Source: Glaciozyma antarctica PI12 | Lineage: Eukaryota; Basidiomycota; Microbotryomycetes; Kriegeriales; Camptobasidiaceae | Assembly: GCA_002917775.1 (NCBI GenBank) | Contig: KZ627154.1 | Span: 1 to 64,000 of the forward strand | Direction: 5' to 3' | DNA: 64,000 nt | Shown here: piece by piece, positions 48,468-57,924 of the stretch | How positions within the stretch are numbered: the stretch's first letter is position 1 | Layout of the letters: every line of letters begins with the position of its first letter | The notes under the pieces: model-generated | Told to the model about the DNA's origin: nothing | Databases searched by the model: none | What the model saw: the letters and a program-made list of their open reading frames with translations, nothing else | Program-made: the position numbers and the translations under genes

Positions 48468-51400
48468 ATGGACGGCCGCGCCTTTGTCCACATCCTTCCC
48501 CGCCCCGCCGACGAGCTTAGCGGCTCGACCTCCTCCTTCCATCCCGCCCACCTCCCGCCCGATGGCATGCAGCGCCCGCCGCACAAGAAGAAGAAGCCCG
48601 TGGTGGAGCTGCCAAAGGGGACTGTCGTGATGGAGAAGAGCTGTTTGAGGTGCAGGATCAGGAAAGGTGAGCAGTGCGAGGTCGGTCTTGTGATGCGTGG
48701 GCATGTGCGTGAGGGGATGATGGAATGGGCGCAAGTGGGTGAAGAGGCTGTTCAAGTATTCTGGGATACGGCAGTGGGAGTAACCGCGTTCTGGAAAGGA
48801 GAGCGCGTGGTGGAGGTGACTGGGGAGGAGCTGGGGATCGCTCGCTGGCAGGAAGGTCGCCTTGCACCTTCTTTCGCGTCTCTACCTACTACGCTTTTGT
48901 CTCTCAGAGACTCTGGAGTACGTGGTGAGCTGCGAAGAAGCCTCGGCTGGTGCGCTATGGGGGAGGCCCCGGGAGCTCGAGAGAGCGAGAGGGCGTCGGT
49001 CTTGGTACTTGGTGACTCCCTGGGATCTCGAGCTGACAGGGCTGGCGGCACTATCTGAATACTGGCCTAGACGAGCTCCAACCAGATCCCTTTTTATCCC
49101 TGGCTTCCCACCTCGATCTGGGGCGGAGGCTTCGAAAGGCGCCTGGCAGCTTGATTGCAGCTTGCCTCCAATCTCCTGTGGCTTTGGATGTGCTCTGGGT
49201 TCGCAGAAGTTGGCACACGCAGCTTGCTTGAACAGTTTTGTACCAGAGGCGTGTCGGAAAAGGACGCACCTGCCCTGCTCAAAGCCTTCGAGGAGACTGA
49301 AGGCACGACCCGATTTCAGAGCTAACTCCCCTCCGTCACACAGTCAAGTGTGACAGAATCTACCCCGTCTGTACGAACTGCATTGAACGGAACGACGAGT
49401 GTGATCTCGTGAGCCTTCCCTCAAAGACTAAACCGTAAGTCCGGCCTTGCCCTCCTCTTGCGACCTTGAGCTCACGTCTCCTCAGATCCGCTGGCGCCGA
49501 AGCCGACCGCATCATTCGACTCGAAAGACGGCTCGGTGCGTCCCTCCTCGCTCCCTCGCCCAACTCTGACGTCGCTAACGCAACAATCTCAGCCGAACTC
49601 GAACTACAAGTCGCAACTCCTCTCACGAATCCCCCTCCCTCCGACCGCTCTCGCATACAGAACGACGGCAGCTTCCACCCCGGTACCAAGGAGGACTCAA
49701 TCTCGCCTCCTCAAACGGGAGGCCCTAATCTCGGCCACGAGTCGCTCGATTGGCGACTTGCGACGCCGCAGATGGCGCGTTCGCTCTCTCAGCATCTGTG
49801 CGAAGGTTGAGTAGCGCTGTGAGCTTTACAGAGGGGTTCGCTGACAGTGTTCGGGTTGGGCAGCCTTTTTCGACTCGTGTTGCGCATTCATGCCTGCTTT
49901 CAAGTACTTTCGCACGCGGCTGTCCGACTATCGAGGTGATCCTGGGCAGCTTCCTCCTGCGGCAAAGGTACCATCTTGCTCTTCCCGCGGTTCGCACACG
50001 CTGACTTCGTGCAGGTCGCAATCGCTGCTTTTTGTGCGATCGGCGCGCGAGCCAGTCCTCATTCGGTGCGTATCCCCTTCGTCTCAGCTTGTGCTCGAAT
50101 GCTGCTGAGCCCCTTGACGCAGGCCGTCCTCGGAATATCTACCGCACCCACCGACTCGCGCGACCACCCTGACGCCCCTCTGCTCAACGCCGGAACTCGA
50201 CGGCAGAGCGCCTGCACCGTCCTTCTCGCTCAAGCACACGCGCTTTCGTTTGAGCAGGGACTCATGGACGAGGCGACGATCGAGAACCTTGCAGCCCTGG
50301 TCGCGCTCACGCAGATGTCGATCTTTGTCGAGTTGTGCGTTCGTTTCGGCTCGTGTGTGTTTCGCGAAGCTGATGCGGGAGAGCAGCCATCCGAAACGCT
50401 CACGAACGCTTCTCCGAGCTGTCATCGGGCACTTCAAGGACCTCCAGGACGAAGCAGCGACTGACGGCGACCGAATCGAGATTAAGCAAGACTTCGCGCT
50501 CGCAATCTATGTTCGTCTCTTCCCTCCTTCCTCGCGCACTCTCCTAACCATCTTCACAGTCGGCCGACTCCATCACGGCCGCTTACGCTCGTCGTACCTG
50601 CCTACTCAACGAGGAAAACCTCCGCCACTACTTTGACCACGTCGGCATCGTCGTGCCGCGGATGGAGGGACAAGAGCTTACGCCGATCCTGAAGAACTTG
50701 CTTAACGGGACCCAGACGAAGGAGGGCATGAAGACGGCCGTTCACCTCATCGCGTGTTGGGCGTACGTTTGCCAGCGGAATTTCGCCAAGATGTTTGCTC
50801 GTGCGTGCCTTCCTTCCTCATCGTCGAGCTTCCCGCCTCATATCGTGCGCTTTGTAGCATCGGCAAGCACGCCGGACGACTACGCCACGAGGATTCCCCT
50901 TCTCTGGACCGTGCGTCCTTCCCTCCCCGCGTCCCTTCAGCGCTGACCTCCGAACAGGCAATCGACAACACTCGCAGCGCCGTACAATACGTCCAGTCCA
51001 TCATCTACTCCTCCCCTCCCCCTACCCACTCGCACGCGAACGACGGCTCTCCCGAACACGCGCACAGCCACTTTCACGAGACGGACTACCTCGCTCAGAT
51101 CATCCGCGCCGACAGAGATTTGATCGATTTACTGAGCATGGTGCATACGGGCTTGTTGCGGATGAGGCCTGGGCTACCGGGGCTGGTGGCGGAGAGCGAA
51201 AGTCGCGTGCGGAGGGGCCTGAAGGTGTTGGCGTTTTATGCAAAGGTACGTTCCTCGCTCGCTCGTCGTAGGAGTCTCGCTAATGATGTCACAGGTGTAC
51301 ATCTCCGGAGCGGGTTCGTCTCTTCCTCTTCCTTCTCCCGCACAGAGCTAACGACCCGCAGACGTGCATATGATCTTCCACCACGCGTTCCAGCTCGAGC

Positions 51401-51878
51401 ATAACCCCGAATGGACGCGCATGGCTCTCCAGCGTATCGGAGAGCCGGGAGGACCACTCGACGACAGCGAGGAAGTGACCGACGTCGAACTAGGCTGGTC
51501 CGTCCCTCTCGCTCTCTCTTTCGCAGCTCCTGACCGCTCGCACAGGTTCATCGAAGGACTCCAGCACGCGTGCTTCTACATGCCTTCGTGCGTCCCTCGC
51601 CCACGCTCTACTAACTACTAACTCCTCCCAGCGCCGAACGCCGACTCGCCGAACTCGCCCCTCGCCTCACCCAACCCTCCTCCGTCTCTCCCACTTTCCC
51701 CCCAGAAACCTATATCCGCGGTACGTCCTTCCCATCTTCGTTCGAACGAGGACTGACGAGGAACGTAGGGGGTGCGGACGTGCTGGAAAGGCTGTTGGCG
51801 GGAACGGGGAATGGGGAGGGAGAGTTTGAAAGCTTGTTTGGTGGGGAGGCGGGGTTTAGGATGGAGGCGGGGTATTAG
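48468..51878 (+). CDS. Zn2Cys6 transcription factor 2
   Basis: Paralogue of the factor at 30-33 kb. The start MDGRAFVHILPRPADELSG is followed by a Lys-rich stretch (PPHKKKKPVVELPKG) and the zinc cluster CLRCRIRK / VKCDRIYPVCTNCIERNDEC with all six cysteines. The two halves are separated by a 677 nt intron. Then come a short linker helix (AEADRIIRLERRL), SLDWRLATPQMARSLSQHL, AAFCAIGARASPHS, ENLAALVALTQMS, AVIGHFKDLQDEAATDG, a His-rich segment (THSHANDGSPEHAHSHFHET) and a C-terminus ending GEAGFRMEAGY. About a dozen introns. The blocks align with factor 1 in the same order. Targets are unknown. Confidence 0.88.
48667..49343 (+). other. Enlarged intron splitting the zinc cluster of factor 2 (677 nt)
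   Basis: GTGAGC donor and CACACAG acceptor interrupt the Val codon of RK-V-KCD. The matching intron in factor 1, one base away in phase, is 50 nt. The extra sequence is unique and no gene was seen in it. Confidence 0.75.
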
Positions 51879-52235
51879 AGGGTCTTTTTTTAGTTGGGAT
51901 AGAGGAATGTTGTATGGGTTGTATCGGCAAGGAGCAGTGGTAGGCAAATCGAGAGAAGAGCAGGGGGTTGCGGTAGGGACGCTGAGAATGAGCGCAGGAG
52001 GAGAGCGGAGCAGGCTGTGAGATGGGTATCTATTGCGAGTTTCTGCTGTGCTGTGGACTGAGGTGCTCTCCTCGGTCCTGGCTCCGCAAGGCTTGCCTTC
52101 ATCAGGCCAGCCTGCACTGCCGTCGGTAGCCTCAAGGGGGAGATCCTCCACGGTTTGATCCTGTAGTTTCATCAGCTCCCACTCCCTCTCCCAGAACCTT
52201 AACTAACCTCCTGCCAGGCCTCAAGGGGACGCTCG
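51879..52235. other. Convergent intergenic region, nothing recognised
   Basis: About 360 bp between convergent stops. Presumed 3' regions of both genes. Confidence 0.4.
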
Positions 52236-52654
52236 CTACGCCTCCGCCTCCCTCGCGACCTTCTCCTCCTCACTCTCGGGCACCAACGCGTCCCCCGCAT
52301 AAAGTCCAATCGCCGCAAACGCCATAAGACCAAGCGAGAAGTACAACCGCGTCTTGGGGTCCAGAACTGCGTGCAACGAGAGGGGGTCAGCTCGGCCTAG
52401 GGAGGAGAGAGGAGGGACGCACCGAGGTAGGATTCCCAGACGTTCCGCTGTTTGACAGTCTTGGCTCTTGCAGCTGCTACGAGGGGAGGTTCGGGTCGGG
52501 TGAAGGGCGTGGGATGGGAGGGGAGCCGGCTCGAAGGAGGAGGAGGGGGTGAGGCGGGAGCTGGTGCTGGAGCAGTTGATTTCGGCGCGGTGTAGGGATT
52601 GCGAGTGCGAGCTTTAGAAGCTGCTGAGCGTAGGCTGGTGGTAGGGCGAATCAT
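52236..52654 (-). CDS. Small mitochondrial single-pass membrane protein
   Basis: Two exons joined by a 56 nt intron (52367-52422) give about 120 residues. The N-terminus MIRPTTSLRSAASKARTRNP is a good mitochondrial presequence. A Pro/Ala/Ser linker and RAKTVKQRNVWESYL precede the exon junction (Val split 1+2). Exon 2 codes LDPKTRLYFSLGLMAFAAIGLYAGD, with one membrane helix, and an acidic tail ESEEEKVAREAEA. I recall similar WESYL-x-LDPKTR proteins in other basidiomycetes without a named function. It diverges from sideroflexin across 132 bp. Confidence 0.7.
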
Positions 52655-52786
52655 TAATGGGCGACTGCTTGAGTTATAGAGGCTGGATGAGGGAGAAAGA
52701 GTAGCCGCGAGCGAGGTTCGTTTCTCTCCCTCTCTCCACACTCGCTCGACTTGGCTCAGGAACGGAAAGGAAAGGAAACGGGAAGG
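52655..52786. promoter_or_regulatory. Short bidirectional promoter region
   Basis: Only 132 bp lie between the ATGs of two divergent genes for mitochondrial membrane proteins. Co-regulation through a shared promoter is inferred from the spacing. A GGAAAGG-rich leader precedes sideroflexin. No known factor site was identified. Confidence 0.5.
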
Positions 52787-55137
52787 ATGTCTGAACTATT
52801 GGCAGTCTACGCGGGAGCAGAGGAGGCGAAGGAGCAGCCGCCGGTCGATGTCAGTGAGTCAACGAGCGGTTCAGCGGGGGGGTCGTCGGGAGGGGTGGCC
52901 TCGCGGTGGGAGCTTCTGTACCGTAAGGGGGAGCTAGTGGGAGCTATTGGACGGGGAGGGGCTGGACTGGTACAGCCCTGGGGCACACGAAGCTGCTGTT
53001 GAGGAGCTCAGCCTGATGCGGGGTGAGGTGGACAGGATTCGCTTCCAACGACTTCGCTGCGTCTCTGTGAGCTGTACAAGGCTCAGTGAGCGCGGTGATA
53101 TTCGGCGAAGCGCTCTTGTCCGCTTCAGCCTCGTCGTATGCCTGTCGAAGGAGGTCGGCACAGCGGGCAGCTGTTTCCTTGGGCCGGGTGGACAGCTTCT
53201 CACGCCGCGGCGTGTCTACGAGGCCAAATGCCTTCAGGAATACACTGCTCGAGTGCGGGATTTCGTTCATTCAGATTGCAACGGGCGCAGTTGGTGAAGA
53301 GTTGCGGCAGAGGAGCTCCTTTCTCGGCCTTTGCGATGCGAGTTGGGGAGACACCAGTCCTCGCAGCTCTTTCGCTTATTTCGGAGATATGAATTTCTCT
53401 GCTCAAGAAAGCGGGGTCCAGCTTTTGCTGCCCTGCGAGATCTCGCGCCCGGATCTGCTCGGCGAGAGCGGACACGCGAGACTTCGAAGGGTTGCCAGAG
53501 TGTTGCGTGCCAGGTGAACGACCTCAGAGCACGTCAGAATGCTGGAGGACCTGCAAGAACAGCAGATTCCCGCCTCAGTTACTGCTTGAGAAGTCGTGTG
53601 AGATCCACCGCTCGCCCCGTGGTGTTTTGCGACGAAGCCCTGGCTTTGTTGGCAAGCGCTGCTAGGTTGTGGTGAGCTCGGTCTCACGACGCAGGGCGTT
53701 GGGTTTCAGAGACCTAGCCGCCTTGTGATTCCGGATGCGCATGGCACGACCCTCCGTTCCGTACTGACGCCTCTCCTCCTCCAGCCCAGTCTCGCTACGA
53801 CACAAAGACCTACCGTACGTTTCTCCGCTACTCTCCGCATCGGCTAACCGCTAACCCTTTCCTGTCTCAGTCGGTCGTCTCCGGCACTTCACCTCTATCA
53901 CCTCACCTCTCACCCTCCTCGCCTCTCCCTCCCAGCTCGTCTCGGCCCAAAAGCTCCTGCAGGAGTACCAAGACGGCACCGGCGCTGGTCGTGTGGCCTG
54001 GGGACGCGAGGAGGAAGCAGGGATCTGGAAGGCGAAGCAGCGTGCGTTCCACTCGCCTGTTCGCGATGGAAAGGAGCTGATGAGCGAGTTGCGTAGTGGT
54101 GGATTCGTCGCTGCATCCTGATACTGGGCTCCCTGTCCCTCTGCCGTTCAGGCTGTCGGCGTTCGTGCCGACGAACCTCATCATCGTCGGAGGGATGCTC
54201 ATGCCCAACCCGACGTTGAAGGGCGTGCTGTTCTGGCAGTGGGCGAACCAGTCGCTTAATGGTGCGTTCGTTCGCTATCGTGGCGGAGGAAGAGACTGAT
54301 CGGCTTTGATGGACGCAGTCTGCGTCAACTACTCGAACGCCAACAAAAGTATCGTTATGACGAACCAGGAAATTGCGACTGGTGCGTAGTCTTCTCTGCA
54401 GCTCGACATACGCGCCTAATGAAAACGCATCACAGCCTACGTGACCGCCACTCTCGGCTCCTGCACCATCGCCGTCGGTCTCACCTCCCTCGTTCCCCGC
54501 CTCCGCGCTCTCAGCCCCGCCGCGCGGTCGCTCCTCGGCCGTTTCGTCCCTTTCGTCGCCGTCGCCAGCGCAGGATGCGTTAACATCGGATTGATGCGGT
54601 GGAAAGAGATTCGTGATGGTGCGTTCCTCGTTCCTTGCGAGAGAAATGGGCTGATTCGTGGACGCAGGAATCGACGTCTATGCGCCTGAAGACCCGCTCA
54701 CCGGTCGAGTCAGTAAGGAGATCCTCGGCAAGTCTAGCAAAGCTGGAGAGCTCGCTATCGCACAAACCGCCGCATCGAGGGTCCTCACCAACATGTTCGT
54801 TCCTCCTCCCTTCGACGACGAACCGAGCTGACTGAGCGCAGTCCCACACTCATTCTCCCGCCACTCATTATTACCCTCCTCGAGCGCCGAGGTGCCTTCA
54901 AAGGACCTCACGCGAAACGTTGGTCAACGATCACGAACCTCGGTCCGCTCGCTTCCTCTCTCTCCCTGCCTTAAGCTAACCGAAACGAACCCAGGACTGA
55001 TCGGCGGTTCTCTCCTCGTCTTCCTCCCGCCTGCTATCGCTACGTTCCCGCAGCGAGCGTCGATTGACCCGAAGAAGTTGGAGGAGAGGTTTAGGAGCGT
55101 TCCGTATGAGAAGGTCGAGTTTAATAAGGGGTTGTAG
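52787..55137 (+). CDS. FSF1: Sideroflexin (mitochondrial amino acid carrier, Fsf1 type)
   Basis: Inner-membrane carrier of the sideroflexin/tricarboxylate family; the animal SFXN1 imports serine. Exon 1 MSELLAVYAGAEEAKEQPPV ends at a Thr codon split by a 931 nt intron (52854-53784). Exon 2 continues QSRYDTKTY, LGRLRHFTSITSPLTLL. Family signatures follow: HPDTGLPVPLPFRLSAFVPT, NLIIVGGMLMPNPTLKG, FWQWANQSLNVCVNYSNAN, NIGLMRWKEIRDGIDVY, AQTAASRVLTNIPTLILPP and a C-terminus EERFRSVPYEKVEFNKGL. The core length is normal. Phases agree at the splices checked. Confidence 0.95.
52854..53784 (+). other. Giant first intron of sideroflexin (931 nt)
   Basis: GTGAGT donor, CTGAC branch site and CTCCAG acceptor. 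Unique sequence with no recognised gene or repeat. Confidence 0.75.
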
Positions 55138-55325
55138 AGTTTGCTATAAACGAGATGGTTATAGATTATCGTCGTCGGTTCAGATGTCGAGTTGGGAGCG
55201 TCTCCGTCGTCGTCTTCGTCGAAAGAAAGGGACTACAAACCGAAACTCCCGACTACAAAACCGTAAATCTTCGAGTTCTCCGCCTCCTCCTCGTCCTTCT
55301 CCTCCCACGCCCTCCGCCGCACAGC

Positions 55326-57014
55326 ATGCCGACCCTCCGCTCGATCCCCTCCTACCGCCCCCGGTCAACCGCCCGTCTCCCCCCCGCAAAGCTATCCCTC
55401 TTCCGCTCCGTCGTCTCTCACCCTCCTCCGCCTTTCGCCGTCGCTGGGGCCGCGCTCGTGGCTGATAAAGTGAGTCTTGTCGTGGGTTCTGGGGTGGGGT
55501 GAGCGTGGGCAGAGAAGGGGTGGAGGGGGAAGGTAGGGACGGAGGCGGCGAGCGATGGGGGCGGACGGCGAGCGGTCTTGCGGGTTTCAGTTCTGCTCTC
55601 GGAGCGGAGGTGTGCCCTGCATCGAATCCGATGACTTCCCTCTGCTCCTAGGCCACGTCCAGGCGAGGAGAGGCGAGCCCTCTACGAAGCCGAGCAGGGG
55701 GCGGAGGCGATGGAGGGTCTTGCAGGCTACCTCCCCGCTCTCGCAGCGGTGGTATGCCCTGCCTAACGCTATCCTCCGCCTCTGCTCCCAGTACATGCCC
55801 TGAGAGGGCCGACGAAGAGAGGCGAGGCCTCTACGTCGCTGGGGAGCCAGCGCCTTTTGCTGTGGATGGGAGGGAGGGAGTTGATGACACGCCTGCGCTG
55901 GGGAGGGCGTACGAGGTGCGCCTGATCCTAGTGCTATCGTCGTGGTGACTGCTCTCCGTCCTGGCGAAGACGCCGAGCTGGAGACACAGCTCCTTCGGCG
56001 GCCAGGGCATCTGAGCTGCAAGGGGCGAGGCGCGCTGGATCGGTGGATGCTGGTGGTATGGATGCATGGTGACAGCAGGAGCCGGTAAGAACGATAGCAC
56101 AGCAGCAGCGGGACCTGTCTCTCAGTCGTGCCCAGGCTGGTTCTCTCCCGGAGAGCGGGCCTGCTGGACTCAGCTGGAAAGGCATACTCGCTGCTTTCAG
56201 GCGCCTGTGCAGCGTTGTGCTGAAGCCTCCGGGCTCGCAGCCTGGGCGCGGAGAGAAGCGGGACTGCATCCAACTCGCGTAGGCTCAGCGCACGAACGCG
56301 TGCGTGAAGCCGATGCTTCATAGCTGCACCCGTTCCGCTTCTCCTGAACGAAGAGCTTTGCACCTTGCTCTTAGGGAAGCGTGGTGAGTTGGAGCTCTCG
56401 ACGCACTTCGCGTTCCCATGTTCCCTGTCCCGTGCGTCGAGGCACCTGCGTGACCGCTTTCTGTCACTTCGCCCCAGGCGAACGGACAGCTGCGCTTAGT
56501 AACGAGCGCGGGCTTTGATGTATGGGATTTGCGCTCGTGCGGCGGTTGTGCTGGAGATGAGCTGGACGGCTGGTGATCCCGGAGCTGCATGCGAGGCCGA
56601 ATCTCGCCATCCTACTCGCTCACAGGCTCCGCCATCGCCAGCTCAGTAACACCAGACCTACAGCGCCAAAGCTAACCTCTCCCCCTCCACAGACCTCCCT
56701 CCCCCCCTCCGGCCCTCACCAACCTCATCTTCACCACCTCGCCCCGCCCTCTCATCCCTATCACCATGTCGCCCACAAACCACCTCCTCTGGAACCCCCC
56801 TGCGGCCGACGCAAAAGGCAGTCGCGTGATCGAGCTAGACGAATCTGGTCGCCTAGCGCGATTCGCGAGTCGGTTCGCGAGTGAGGAGGAGCAGTTTGCG
56901 CCCGAGGCGGATTTGAGCTTCTTGGAGGGGGAGACGTTGCAGAGTCCTGGGACGGCGTTGGGGAAGAGGGATATTGTGGGGAACGTCAAGAGTGTCAAGA
57001 AGGGGAAGAAGTAG
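55326..57014 (+). CDS. Small protein, probably mitochondrial, with a split 5' exon
   Basis: Exon 1 (55326-55469) reads MPTLRSIPSYRPRSTARLPP and on to VADK, an Arg/Ser-rich presequence. A strong branch site and acceptor at 56670-56692 (CTAAC...CCTCCACAG) open the last exon, whose good frame reads ALTNLIFTTSPRPLIPIT, MSPTNHLLWNPPAADAKGSR, RLARFASRFASEEEQF and ends KSVKKGKK. The simple splice between them is out of phase, so a small exon or an indel lies between; alternatively the protein starts at the internal ATG (56766) and is 82 residues. I do not recognise the family. Both ends look like one short nuclear-coded mitochondrial protein. Confidence 0.45.
55470..56692 (+). other. Giant intron (about 1223 nt) in the 55.3 kb gene
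   Basis: GTGAGT donor and CCTCCACAG acceptor. It contains an imperfect tandem duplication at 55574-55836 and otherwise unique sequence. Confidence 0.6.
55574..55836 (+). repeat. Diverged tandem duplication, period about 142 bp
   Basis: Two units (about 55574-55690 and 55716-55836) share blocks in the same order: GGTCTTGC, GCTCTCG-AGCGG, ATGCCCTGC or GTGCCCTGC, CCTCTGCTCC and AGAGGCGAG-CCTCTACG. Identity is roughly 70 percent by eye, so the duplication is not recent. Confidence 0.7.
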
Positions 57015-57924
57015 GGCAATATTAGAGGGAGGGTGCGATGGATGGACGGGGTGGGCTGCTTGGGGTCTGCTTGTCTTCGAGTCTTCTAATCTCTCAATGC
57101 TTGCCGTTCCTTCAACGGCTGCGCTCTCCGCCTCCCCCCGATCCGCCTTCCCTGCTCTCGACACCTCACCGCCTGTTTCTCACAGCGTAGATTCAAGCTC
57201 CCAGCTCGCCTTTGGCCAAAGCGCCTGCGTTTGTCCTCGTTCCGGATTCCGAAAGCTGCTCCACCTTTTGCGTTCGTCTCTCAGGTGTACGCGGTGTACC
57301 ACAGGATTCGGAAGAGCTTCGCACGACGGCGAGGGACAGTGGAGAGAGGCGAAGGATCTTCGACACTAAACTGCGGGACCGGAACCCGCCCGTTTCCCTT
57401 CCTTTTCTCTAGCTCAGCTCCTCTTTGTTCACCGTCGGCGAGAGATTGCCCAGCGATACTGCGTCGCCCAGGGAAGGAGGGCATTAACCACTTCGACCTC
57501 GCTCGAACGACGAGTGAACGGGGCTGCAAACGGATTTGTTTTTGCTGGTCGTTCGTTGATAGCGAGTGGCGTAGAACAGGCTGAGCTGAATGAGAGTACA
57601 ATCAAGGCAGAAGTACGATAAAGGGACGTTTTTTAGCTGCAAACGCTGCTGATGACCACGCCGGGGCCAAGGGATCGACAGACCGACCTCAAGTCTCGCC
57701 ACTCTTCGCTACTCTCTCAGTCGGCCTCGTGTCAGAAACCTTTGCGCCTCCTCCTCCTCCTCCTCCTCCTCCTCCTGCTCCTCCCCCTGCTTCAACCAGC
57801 ACCCCTCCCGCCCACACCACGCCAGCCGCCCGCGCAGATCTAACTTGAGAGCGAAACTCCGATCTCCGAACTCTCGTTCCACTCTCCCCATTTCATCACC
57901 CGAAAGGAACTACCACGAACAGCG
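57015..57924. promoter_or_regulatory. Gene-free region upstream of G-alpha 1
   Basis: 910 bp without a recognised gene. It contains a CTC microsatellite at about 57748-57776 inside a long pyrimidine-rich tract that runs close to the G-alpha 1 start, a typical promoter or leader feature in this window. Confidence 0.45.

Noticed and set aside
48072-49058. 328-codon plus-strand frame opposite the 47 kb gene and across the factor 2 start
   Set aside because: It is a different frame over the zinc-cluster exon and intron; the Gly/Arg-rich part is the complement of the minus-strand gene.
30061-51878. Idea that the mirrored block is an assembly palindrome
   Set aside because: The paralogues differ widely in sequence and the middle genes are unrelated, so it cannot be a duplicated contig.
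21360-53715. Shared AGAGACCTAGCC near 21360 and 53708
   Set aside because: Only 12 nt; flanks differ; expected by chance.
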